DNA from: Thermoanaerobaculia bacterium
GTDB taxonomy: Bacteria; Acidobacteriota; Thermoanaerobaculia; Gp7-AA8
Length of the DNA stretch: 64,000 nucleotides
Assembly (NCBI GenBank): GCA_017883205.1
Contig: JADGNZ010000008.1
Location: forward strand, 98,624 to 162,623
Direction: 5' to 3'
Of this stretch, positions 36,825 to 44,470 are shown piece by piece. The translations under genes and the position numbers were made by a program. Numbering within the stretch: the stretch's first letter is position 1; every line of letters starts with the position of its first letter. The notes beneath the pieces are model-generated. The model ran no database searches. It saw nothing but the letters and a program-made list of their open reading frames with translations, and was not told the origin of the DNA.

Positions 36825-38105
36825 ATGGCTCACAACACTCTCCAGTCCGCATATAGCCGGCTGGCAGAGCGGCTCAATCGATTCCCCCAGGGGGCGCCGC
36901 CCGGCGAGCTGCTCTTCAAGATCCTCAGAGTGCTCATGCGCGAGGAGGAGGCTGGGCTGGTCGCACTGCTGCCGATCCGGCCGTTCACGGCCGAGAAGGC
37001 GGCGGGCATCTGGAAGATGGATGCGGCGCGCGCCCAGCGAGTGCTCGACGAGCTGGCAGGCCGCGCCATCCTCCTCGACTGGGACGGCGAAGACGGACGG
37101 CCGCTTTATGTGCTCCCTCCTCCGATGGCCGGCTTCTTCGAATTCTCCATGATGCGCGTCCGCGATGACATCGACCAGAAGGCGTTGAGCGAGCTTTTCT
37201 ATCAATACCTCAATGTTGAAGAGGACTTCATTCGCGCGCTCTTCACGAACGGAGAGACGCAGCTCGGGCGGACCTTCGTCCACGAGCCCGCGCTATCGGC
37301 GGACAACACCCTGCACGTGCTCGACTACGAGCGCGCCAGCCACATGATCGAGAATGCGTCGCATATTGCGATCGGGAGCTGTTACTGCCGGCACAAGATG
37401 CAGCACCTCGGCCGGGCGTGCGCCGCACCGATGGAGATCTGCATGACGCTCAACACGAGCGCTGCCTCACTGATCAAACACGGTCACGCGCGGCAGGTCG
37501 ATACGAGCGAAGGTCTCGACCTCCTGCAGCAGGCCTACGCATCGAACCTCGTGCAGTTCGGCGAGAACGTGCGCGAGCAACCGGCCTTCATTTGCAACTG
37601 CTGCGGATGCTGCTGCGAGGCGATGATCGCCGCGCGCCGCTTCGCCGTCATGCATCCGGTGCACACGACCAACTTTCTTCCCGTCGTCGACACAAACAGG
37701 TGCAATGGTTGCGGCAAATGCGTCAACGTCTGCCCCGTCGAAGCGATGAGCCTCGTCTCAGCGAACGACCCCGCGCGACCCCGCGGGAAACGGGCGAAGC
37801 TGGATGAAGATCTCTGCCTTGGCTGCGGTCTCTGCGTTCGTGCCTGCGACCGCGGAGATGTGCGGCTCGAGTCCCGCCCGGAACGTGTGATCACTCCGCT
37901 GAACGGGATCCATCGCGCCGTGATCATGGCCATCGAGCGCGGCAAGTTGCAGAACCTCATCTTCGACAACCAGGTCCTCTGGAGTCACCGCGCGCTCGCC
38001 GCGGTACTCGGCGTGATCCTGAAACTTCCGCCGATCAAGCAGGCGCTAGCGACCGAGCAGGTGAAGTCGCGATATCTGGAGACGCTGATCGCGAGGGGAC
38101 ACTAG
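36825..38105 (+). CDS. Winged-helix, 4Fe-4S dicluster protein
   Basis: A 426-residue soluble protein. An N-terminal winged-helix-like region (about 30-110: LFKILRVLMREEEAGLVALL) is followed by cysteine-rich segments: SCYCRHKMQHLGRACAAPME, NCCGCCCEAMIA (about 256), CNGCGKCVNVCP (about 292) and CLGCGLCVRACD (about 331). The last two are clear ferredoxin-type sites for two [4Fe-4S] clusters. It follows YgeY by 20 bp and probably supplies electrons to a dehydrogenase of this operon, perhaps the YgfK-like protein. Confidence 0.85.
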   Translation: MAHNTLQSAYSRLAERLNRFPQGAPPGELLFKILRVLMREEEAGLVALLPIRPFTAEKAAGIWKMDAARAQRVLDELAGRAILLDWDGEDGRPLYVLPPPMAGFFEFSMMRVRDDIDQKALSELFYQYLNVEEDFIRALFTNGETQLGRTFVHEPALSADNTLHVLDYERASHMIENASHIAIGSCYCRHKMQHLGRACAAPMEICMTLNTSAASLIKHGHARQVDTSEGLDLLQQAYASNLVQFGENVREQPAFICNCCGCCCEAMIAARRFAVMHPVHTTNFLPVVDTNRCNGCGKCVNVCPVEAMSLVSANDPARPRGKRAKLDEDLCLGCGLCVRACDRGDVRLESRPERVITPLNGIHRAVIMAIERGKLQNLIFDNQVLWSHRALAAVLGVILKLPPIKQALATEQVKSRYLETLIARGH

Positions 38106-38120
38106 GGAATCTCGACCATC

Positions 38121-39110
38121 ATGGAAACCGTCAAACCGGACAAGCGCTTGTCCATCGCAGAGGTACTTGCGACTGTGCACTACGCCGATCATGTCTCACT
38201 CACGGACACGGACGTCACGTTGGCGATTCGGCCGCTCGGTTCCGCGGATACCGAAGTGTGGCGTTCTCGCCTGCCCGTGACTCGCGGCACCCGCGGCGCA
38301 GTCGCCTTCGCGCACGACGAGCACGTTCTGGCAGGCGCCATCGCGTCCATTGATCCGGACGTCGAGCGCGCGGCGCGCGGTGCGTACGACGAGATCGTAG
38401 GCGTCATGCGCGCCGAAGGATTCCCCTTCTTTCTGCGCATCTGGAATCACGTTCGCGACCTGAACGCACAGTGTCACTCTGCTCATCTCGATCCTGATGC
38501 CGAGTCACAGGATCGACAGCCCGGCGGGGACCACGAGCGCTACAAATGTTTCTCCGCCGGAAGGCACGACGCGCTCGTCGCCGCGGGGCTGACGAAGTCT
38601 GATTTTTCGGCAGCCAGCGCGGTGGGCATGAGGGGTGGGAACCTCAGCATTCACTTTCTTGCGTCGCGCGAACGAGGACGCAACGTGGAAAATCCGCGGC
38701 AGGTGAGTGCGTACGACTATCCGCGGCAGTACGGATCGCGCAGCCCCTCCTTCGCGCGGGCGACGATTGCGCCGGACGGCAGCGTCTTCATCTCCGGAAC
38801 CTCCAGCGTCCGCGGCCACGAAACGTTGCATGCGGGCGACCTCGAAGGTCAGTTGGAGGAGACGATTGCCAACCTCAATCGGATCGCCGTGGAGTGTGGC
38901 CGCTCGCTTGGCGAGGCGCAGGCACTGAAGCTCTACGTACGCCACGCCGCCAGCGCCACGCGCATCGTGGAACGGTTTCGTGAGGCCGCGCCGGAAGCGT
39001 CGCTGCTCGTACTGGAGAGCGACATCTGCCGTGCCGGCTTACTACTCGAAGCGGAAGCGATCATTCTCAGTGACGAGTCGTCGATCGTTCACGAGGTTTG
39101 CTCAGGGTGA
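38121..39110 (+). CDS. Chorismatase-like protein (FkbO/Hyg5/XanB2 family)
   Basis: A 329-residue protein. Motifs match the chorismatase family: FFLRIWNHVRDLNA, then ENPRQVSAYDYPRQYGSRSP, then SPSFARATIAPDGSVFISG and TSSVRGHETLHAGDLEGQLE. Chorismatases (RidA-like fold) convert chorismate into hydroxybenzoates for pigments and antibiotics. Its placement 15 bp after a ferredoxin-type gene of the YgeW cluster is unexpected, so a divergent RidA-like deaminase of the purine route is the main alternative. It is the last gene of the operon before a RAYT transposase. Confidence 0.75.
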   Translation: METVKPDKRLSIAEVLATVHYADHVSLTDTDVTLAIRPLGSADTEVWRSRLPVTRGTRGAVAFAHDEHVLAGAIASIDPDVERAARGAYDEIVGVMRAEGFPFFLRIWNHVRDLNAQCHSAHLDPDAESQDRQPGGDHERYKCFSAGRHDALVAAGLTKSDFSAASAVGMRGGNLSIHFLASRERGRNVENPRQVSAYDYPRQYGSRSPSFARATIAPDGSVFISGTSSVRGHETLHAGDLEGQLEETIANLNRIAVECGRSLGEAQALKLYVRHAASATRIVERFREAAPEASLLVLESDICRAGLLLEAEAIILSDESSIVHEVCSG

Positions 39111-39160
39111 GGAATCCGCTCTTGCTAACACGCCGGCTGCCTTTGCTACCGCGCCAACGA

Positions 39161-39883
39161 TCAAGTGCATCTTCGGCCGTCCCACGCTCGCTGCGGTTTT
39201 GGATGATCCGTCGATCGAGGTTTCGACTCCACGCGCTCACGCATCGCTTTGGTCCATTCCTCAGTTCCAAGGTAGAACTGAGTCGTCAGTTTGTCCCAGA
39301 GCCGGTCTTCACATCCGATCTTCGCCAGAACGAAATCCCAGTAGACCGCCTGCCCCGGCCCTCGTTCGCCACCAAACAGAGCGAGGAGCGTGTCGAGGTC
39401 GAGCCACTCCGGCGCTTTGTCCAGTCCGGCCGTCGCTCTGTAGCTGGACCACTTGTAGGCTTCGGGCCTCTCGACCATCTTCGCGCGCACGGGATTGAGA
39501 ACGACGTAGCGCAGAACCTCAGCGAAGTGGGCCTCCTTGTCGATGAGGAAGGCTTTGAATCGCCCCTGAAAAAGATGACCGGTTCGCCCGTAGGCGCGAT
39601 TGAACCAACCGGCGTAGGCACCGTTCAAGCCCGTTCGAGCCCTGCTGAGCCAGTGCCTGCCACGCGACAGGTTCGGCTCCAGCGTCTGGACGACGCGGTG
39701 GAAGTGATTCGACATCAGCACCCAGGCCGTAACCGACCATCCAAACCGTTTCGCCGCCACGCCCAGGAAGGCGAGGAAGGCTCTGCGGTCGCGATCGGAG
39801 CGGAAGATGTTGCGTCGCTCGTTGCCGCGCGACGTCAGGTGATAGAGAGCGCCGGCAAACTCGATGCGTAACGGTCGTGCCAT
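39161..39883 (-). CDS. REP-associated tyrosine transposase (RAYT, IS200-like)
   Basis: A 240-residue HUH-type transposase. Motifs in order: MARPLRIEFAGALYHLTSRG, the HUH-type pair N59-H60-F61-H62 in LMSNHFHRVVQ, FQGRFKAFLI, and LRYVVLNPVRAKMVE containing the catalytic tyrosine region. Such proteins excise or move REP palindromes rather than whole IS. It is intact. The genomic neighbourhood contains GC-rich palindromes, e.g. CCGAGG-atc-CCTCGG at 39891-39905, that could be its substrates. Confidence 0.9.
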   Translation of the reverse strand: MARPLRIEFAGALYHLTSRGNERRNIFRSDRDRRAFLAFLGVAAKRFGWSVTAWVLMSNHFHRVVQTLEPNLSRGRHWLSRARTGLNGAYAGWFNRAYGRTGHLFQGRFKAFLIDKEAHFAEVLRYVVLNPVRAKMVERPEAYKWSSYRATAGLDKAPEWLDLDTLLALFGGERGPGQAVYWDFVLAKIGCEDRLWDKLTTQFYLGTEEWTKAMRERVESKPRSTDHPKPQRAWDGRRCT

Positions 39884-40106
39884 AACGCGGCCGAGGATCC
39901 CTCGGGGTACGCGGGATCACCGAGGAATTCCGCTCGCTGTAGAGAAACCGGCCCGGAAAGGTCCTCGGAATGGAAAATCGCGCTACCTGGCGTAGAGCCG
40001 CGCAGTTGAAAGCGAGGATCGAAGGCCTGTCCCTCCTGACTTGGCCCCGCAAGCGTTACTATGACCCCGTCGCTGGAGTCCTCAGATTCGACGGGGTGAT
40101 TCGCCA

Positions 40107-40395
40107 ATGTCTGTTTCGTCCGCACCGTTCACCGTTGTGCTGGTCGCATTCGCAGTGTTGTGCGTCGTTCCTGGAGCTCTCGCCGGCCCTCCTTTCCAGA
40201 CCGACGATCCGGAGCCGGTTCGGTACCGCCATTTCGAGGCGTATCTCTTCGGAACGGCCGACCGCTCCGGCGGCACGACCGGAACGCAAGCGCCTGCATT
40301 CGAGTTCAACGCCGGCTTTGCGCCGAACCTGCAGTTCCATGTCGTCGTGCCGGTTGCCGGTGCATCGTCCAGATCACGCGGATTAGGTGACGCCC
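40107..40395 (+). pseudogene. Truncated outer-membrane-type protein gene
   Basis: ATG 40107 begins a signal-peptide protein (FTVVLVAFAVLCVVPGALAG) followed by PPFQTDDPEPVRYRHFEAY, then QAPAFEFNAGFAPNLQFHVV, text typical of a conserved transporter-like outer-membrane family. The family text ends after about 95 codons, at GLGD, where the frame runs into the IS110 fragment. The gene is broken at about 40395. Confidence 0.7.
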
Positions 40396-40854
40396 GAGGG
40401 CTCGGACGGCGCGCCGGCGGCGGCAGCTCGTCGACGACAAAGTCCGCGTGTGACCGACGCGATGCAGGACGGTCTTCGCCAGAGGAAGCACCTTGCGCAT
40501 GTGGATCAACTCGAGAGTCTTCCGGGTATCGATCTTGTCGGTCTTCGCTGGCCCGGGAAAAATCTCTTTGAATCGCGCCAGCTTGACGTTGTTCACATTC
40601 AGCAGTTCGTAGTCAGTCTTCAGGATCATCCGATCGAGCGGTCGTGCCCAGCCGTTCAGACCTTCCATTGCCACCACGACCGGCAGATCGTTCCTTCGCG
40701 CCTCGACACGTTTGAAGAAAAGTTCGAATCCCGCCTTGTCGTGAGTGATGTCGAATTCGTCAATGATTTTTCCGTCGTCAGTCGCGATGCCGACGCGATG
40801 CTTCTTCGAACCAATATCCAACGCGACACGAAGCTCGTGCTCACTCATCCTCAC
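40395..40854 (-). pseudogene. Truncated IS110-family transposase (DEDD RuvC-like)
   Basis: The start at ATG 40854 begins ELRVALDIGSKKHRVGIATD, matching the DEDD catalytic N-terminus of IS110 transposases, and continues with AKTDKIDTRKTLELIHMRKV. After about 145 residues the sequence diverges into the truncated outer-membrane gene. The C-terminal half (the Tnp20-like serine domain) is missing. It is a fragment, probably left by deletion across an insertion. Confidence 0.75.
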
Positions 40855-41381
40855 ACCTCTCGCATTCGAATTTTTATGGGGAACGGATCATCCCGCGTCA
40901 TGTCTACTGGCAGAGCTACCTGCAGTCTTGAGAGCTACAGAGCACCATCCCGGCAGACGCTATGGATGAAAGGAAAACAAACGTGGGGGCGGCATTTCAC
41001 ACCGAGCCATCAACCGAATGATCGCGGACCCCATGAGCCACACCCCCACGCGGCGCATCCTAACTGATTCGCACGCGGATTGGCGGACCGATTCTCGCTG
41101 GCTGTGGAAAAGCCTGCGGAATCATCGGTTATTCGCAAAGAAAGAAAAAAGTGCGCAAAAAAGAAAGAAACGAGAACCGCCCTATGGAAAAGTGGAAAAC
41201 GCAAAAAGCGCGTTTCCCGCTTTCCCACAGGGCCTGCCACTAGAGACGAAGAAAGAGTTGAAATCAAAAGAATCCAAAGCGAACCAACAAGGAGGGCCTT
41301 CGGCCGCATTGGTAGTGACGCACCTGGCGGTGCGTCCTTCATTGTCTCGGGTCGATTCATCGTGTTTTCTCCTCACAAATC
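40855..41381. other. Intergenic, 5' flank of the IS110 fragment, no gene recognised
   Basis: Roughly 530 bp. In IS110 elements the noncoding end beside the transposase start holds the bridge-RNA locus, so 40855-41050 may carry its remnant. A long imperfect inverted repeat (CCCTATGGAAAAGTGG around 41181-41196 with CCGCTTTCCCACAGGG at 41216-41231) and an AAGAAAGAAAAA tract are visible. No coding sequence is supported. Confidence 0.35.
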
Positions 41382-41464
41382 CGATGGTAGACCCCAGATG
41401 ACGGGGGCACGGTGACCCCTTCAGCCGTCGATCCGAATGACTGACGGTCAAGGGTCTACCATCG
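41382..41464. repeat. 83-bp inverted-repeat element
   Basis: CGATGGTAGACCC (41382-41394) and its exact reverse complement GGGTCTACCATCG (41452-41464) bracket 57 bp. It could be a MITE-like remnant, a terminator stem or an operator pair; it lies just downstream of the stop of the convergent beta-propeller gene. Confidence 0.7.
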
Positions 41465-41485
41465 CGCCGCAGAATCAGGCGAGGC

Positions 41486-42562
41486 TCAGCGGCGGAGTGT
41501 GAGAGAGCCGGCGATGGCCAGTAACGCGATCAGTGCCGCGAGCCCGAACGTACCGAGCGCAGGAAGGTCAGGCGGGGCTCCGGTGGTAGTGGGGCCACCG
41601 ACGGCGTCGACGGCAACGCCGAAGGGGCCGGAGAGTCCGGTCAAAGCACCCCCGATCACCAGCAGAGGAGCGGTGTTCCCATTCGCCGACTTATCGAAGA
41701 AGCGGACCGTGTTGGACGATATGTAGCCGGACGTAATGTAGCGGCTGGTGACATTGTCGACCGCGACGCCGCCAAGGCCGAAGAGCCCTGTGAGTGATCC
41801 TTGAATGAGCCGCGATGGCGCGACATTCCCGTTCGCGAGGCGCGGGAAGATGGCCAGGCCCGACGAACCAATGGCATTGATCCTGGCCACGTATTCGGCG
41901 CTGACCGGATCGAATGCGACTTCCGGCGCCTGATTGGGGAACGACGTGTTCGAGCCGCCAATGACCCGGGTCGGGGCTACATTCCCGTTCGCGAGGCGGG
42001 GAAAGACGAGGATGCCGCCCAGGCCCCCGCCCGTATTGAAGGTGGTGGTGATGAGCTCATCATTCGCGACGTCGAAATCGAGCGCCAGTGGATTGGAGAG
42101 CAATGTGGCGCCGCCGCTGATGACTCTCGTGGGGGCGACGTCGCCATTGGCTGTGCGGGGATAGGTCCGAATCGAATTGTTCCCCAACGTGACGATCAAC
42201 TCGTTGTGCGCCGTGTCGACGATGGCCCGCCGCGGCTGACCGAGTCCGGAGTTTGGTCCGTTGATGAGCGTCCGGATCGGGGCCGCGTTGCCGTTGGCGG
42301 CCAGGGAGTAGACGCGAATCGCCTGGCCCTGGAAGTCCGAGACGATGAGCTCGTTGTTCACCTGATCGACGAAGACATCGGAAGGATCGACGAAATTGGT
42401 CGCGGCGCCGGCGATGGTGCGGCTCGGTGCGCCGCCAGGGGTGGCCGATGGTGCGTAGATCGTCACGGATGCCCCACCGGTGTTGGCAACATAAAGGTCG
42501 CCGATGGCGGTCGAGGCAATGGCAATCGAAAGGAACACTCCGAGTACGGCAGCTCTCTTCAT
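41486..42562 (-). CDS. Exported NHL-like beta-propeller protein with C-terminal sorting tail
   Basis: A 358-residue protein with a signal peptide (MKRAAVLGVFLSIAIASTAIG). The body has six or so repeats around NGNVAPTRVIGG and NGNTAPLLVIGG with QVNNELIVSDF-like blades. The tail LPALGTFGLAALIALLAIAG followed by SLTLRR fits the exosortase-recognised class (IPTL-CTERM-like: short proline motif, hydrophobic segment, arginine cluster). It is preceded by GGAGAAAA 8 bases before ATG 42562. It is probably secreted and anchored or trimmed at the cell surface; the ligand is unknown. Confidence 0.85.
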   Translation of the reverse strand: MKRAAVLGVFLSIAIASTAIGDLYVANTGGASVTIYAPSATPGGAPSRTIAGAATNFVDPSDVFVDQVNNELIVSDFQGQAIRVYSLAANGNAAPIRTLINGPNSGLGQPRRAIVDTAHNELIVTLGNNSIRTYPRTANGDVAPTRVISGGATLLSNPLALDFDVANDELITTTFNTGGGLGGILVFPRLANGNVAPTRVIGGSNTSFPNQAPEVAFDPVSAEYVARINAIGSSGLAIFPRLANGNVAPSRLIQGSLTGLFGLGGVAVDNVTSRYITSGYISSNTVRFFDKSANGNTAPLLVIGGALTGLSGPFGVAVDAVGGPTTTGAPPDLPALGTFGLAALIALLAIAGSLTLRR

Positions 42563-42972
42563 CTAATTTTCTCCTGGTTCAGCGCTGGGACACTGTCATT
42601 GGAAGGTCGCAGGCTTGGCCCGTGCAGTGTCCTCCATCACAGCATCCCGTGCGCACCTTAACCGAGATTTGCGCGATCGGCTTAACGTTCATGGAGAAGG
42701 GGAGCCTGTTGATGGCGATAACTGCATTCGAATCAGTGACTTGACGCTCACGAGACGCGCTGCAATGAGCCCACGAATGCTCAGTGCCCTGCCTGGATCC
42801 GCACACATATGGAATGCTTTCTCATCCGCGGGGTGCGAGAAAGGCGGGGTCTACGCCTTCGATTTTCGGTTTTGGCACGATGCAAGTCGATTTCACGGTC
42901 GTACGTGCAACGAGGCCGGCACCACCACGCTTGCGGTCCGCTTCCATTTTCGTAAACGTATACTCGCCCCCC
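42563..42972. other. Divergent promoter region, no gene recognised
   Basis: About 410 bp between the leftward propeller gene and the hydroxyproline epimerase gene. It should hold both promoters. The frame running into the epimerase upstream of 42973 has no family similarity. No operator is convincing. Confidence 0.4.
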
Positions 42973-43908
42973 ATGCAGCGCATCAGGGTGATTGATTCGC
43001 ACACCGAGGGTGAGCCCACGCGCGTCATCATCGAGGGCGGCCCGGACCTCGGTGGCGGATCGCTGGCCGAACGGCGCACGCGATTGCAGCAGCAGTTCGA
43101 TCGTTACCGATCCGCGGTGGTCAACGAGCCGCGCGGATCGGACGTCTTCGTCGGCGCGCTCCTCGTTCCGCCGGACGATCCGTCGTGCGCGGCGGGGGTC
43201 ATCTTCTTCAACAACGTCGGCACTCTCGGCATGTGCGGACATGGGACGATCGGCGTCGTAGCAACGCTCGCGTACCTCGGCCGATTGAAGACCGGCCAGC
43301 ATCGGATCGAGACGCCCGTTGGCGCCGTCACCGCGGAACTGCACGAATCGGGCGACGTGTCGGTGCACAATGTTTCGTCGTACCGGCTGGCGAAGGATGT
43401 CGCCGTCGATGTCGACGGCTACGGCCGTTTCAGCGGCGATGTTGCCTGGGGTGGCAACTGGTTCTTCCTCGTCAATCAGCATCAGGAAACGCTCGAGTTG
43501 AGCAACGTCGAGCGTCTGACCGAGGTGACGTGGGCCATCCGGCAGACGCTCGAAGCGAAGGGCATCACCGGCCGCGATGGTGCGGTGATCGATCACGTCG
43601 AGCTCTTCGGACCGCCCACGCGCGCCGGCGCCGACAGCAAGAATTTTGTGCTCTGTCCGGGGAAGGCATACGACCGTTCGCCCTGCGGCACCGGGACCAG
43701 TGCCAAGATGGCTTGTCTCTACGAAGACGGCAAACTTCCGGAAGGCACGTTGTGGCGGCAGGAGAGCATCGTTGGAAGCATGTTCGAAGGGCACGTGAAC
43801 ATCGTCGATAAGACGATTCAGCCGGTCATCCGCGGATCGGCGTACGTTAACGCCGAGGCCACGCTGATTCTCGATGAGCGCGATCCGTATTGCTGGGGGA
43901 TCCGGTGA
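42973..43908 (+). CDS. 4-hydroxyproline 2-epimerase (proline racemase family)
   Basis: A 311-residue enzyme beginning MQRIRVIDSHTEGEPTRVII. The catalytic pair is two cysteines, C88 in GMCGHGTIG and C238 in SPCGTGTSAK. Two cysteines mark an epimerase/racemase rather than the dehydratase with threonine. It would epimerise trans-4-hydroxy-L-proline to cis-4-hydroxy-D-proline. The next genes provide the remaining steps to alpha-ketoglutarate. The 22-bp repeat array lies between this gene and the next, so the operon may be split by a processing or regulatory element. Confidence 0.92.
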   Translation: MQRIRVIDSHTEGEPTRVIIEGGPDLGGGSLAERRTRLQQQFDRYRSAVVNEPRGSDVFVGALLVPPDDPSCAAGVIFFNNVGTLGMCGHGTIGVVATLAYLGRLKTGQHRIETPVGAVTAELHESGDVSVHNVSSYRLAKDVAVDVDGYGRFSGDVAWGGNWFFLVNQHQETLELSNVERLTEVTWAIRQTLEAKGITGRDGAVIDHVELFGPPTRAGADSKNFVLCPGKAYDRSPCGTGTSAKMACLYEDGKLPEGTLWRQESIVGSMFEGHVNIVDKTIQPVIRGSAYVNAEATLILDERDPYCWGIR

Positions 43909-43936
43909 GGCCGCTCAACGCCGAACGGCCGGCCTC

Positions 43937-44286
43937 GAAGTACCCGGGGGTACTTTACGAAGTACTCGGGGGTACTTTACGAAGTACCCGGGGGTACTTC
44001 ACGAAGTACTCGGGGGTACTTTACGAAGTACCCGGGGGTACTTTACGAAGTACCCGGGGGTACTTTACGAAGTACCCGGGAGTACTTCACGAAGTACTCG
44101 GGGATACTTCACGAAGTACTCGGGGGTACTTCACGAAGTACTCGGGGGTACTTTACGAAGTACTCGGGGGTACTTTACGAAGTACTCGGGGGTACTTCAC
44201 GAAGTACTCGGGGGTACTTTACGAAGTACTCGGAGTACTTCGCGAAGTACTCGGGGGTACTTTACGAAGTACTCGGAGTACTTCGC
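43937..44286. repeat. Array of 16 palindromic 22-bp units (array 2)
   Basis: Units begin at 43937, 43959, 43981, 44003, 44025, 44047, 44069, 44091, 44113, 44135, 44157, 44179, 44201, 44223, 44244 and 44266. All are 22 bp except the 14th and 16th, which are 21 bp. Each carries AAGTAC-TCGGGG-GTACTT or AAGTACC-CGGG-GGTACTT, then tac or cac. Units 14 and 16 are nearly perfect palindromes (CGAAGTACTC, one base, GAGTACTTCG). A degenerate unit follows at 44287. The frames through it are open in all phases but do not encode a recognisable protein. Confidence 0.95.
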
Positions 44287-44470
44287 GAGGCACCCTGGTA
44301 CTTGACGAAGTACTGTGTGGCGAAACCGCTACAATCCCCCATCATCGTCAACTTCGCGCTTCCGCTCAGTCAGCGTGGTTCCGAGCAGATCGACCGCCGT
44401 CATCAGCGCGACGTTGGGCCGAGGGGTATCCGTAGGTGAGGGTCGCCCTGAACTACGGGATACGGCAACC

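Noticed and set aside
16514..44286. CRISPR array
   Set aside because: Units are contiguous and near-identical with no unique spacers, and no cas genes are present.
43874..44435. Two overlapping frames through array 2
   Set aside because: Same artefact of a stop-free 22-bp repeat; no start context and no similarity.
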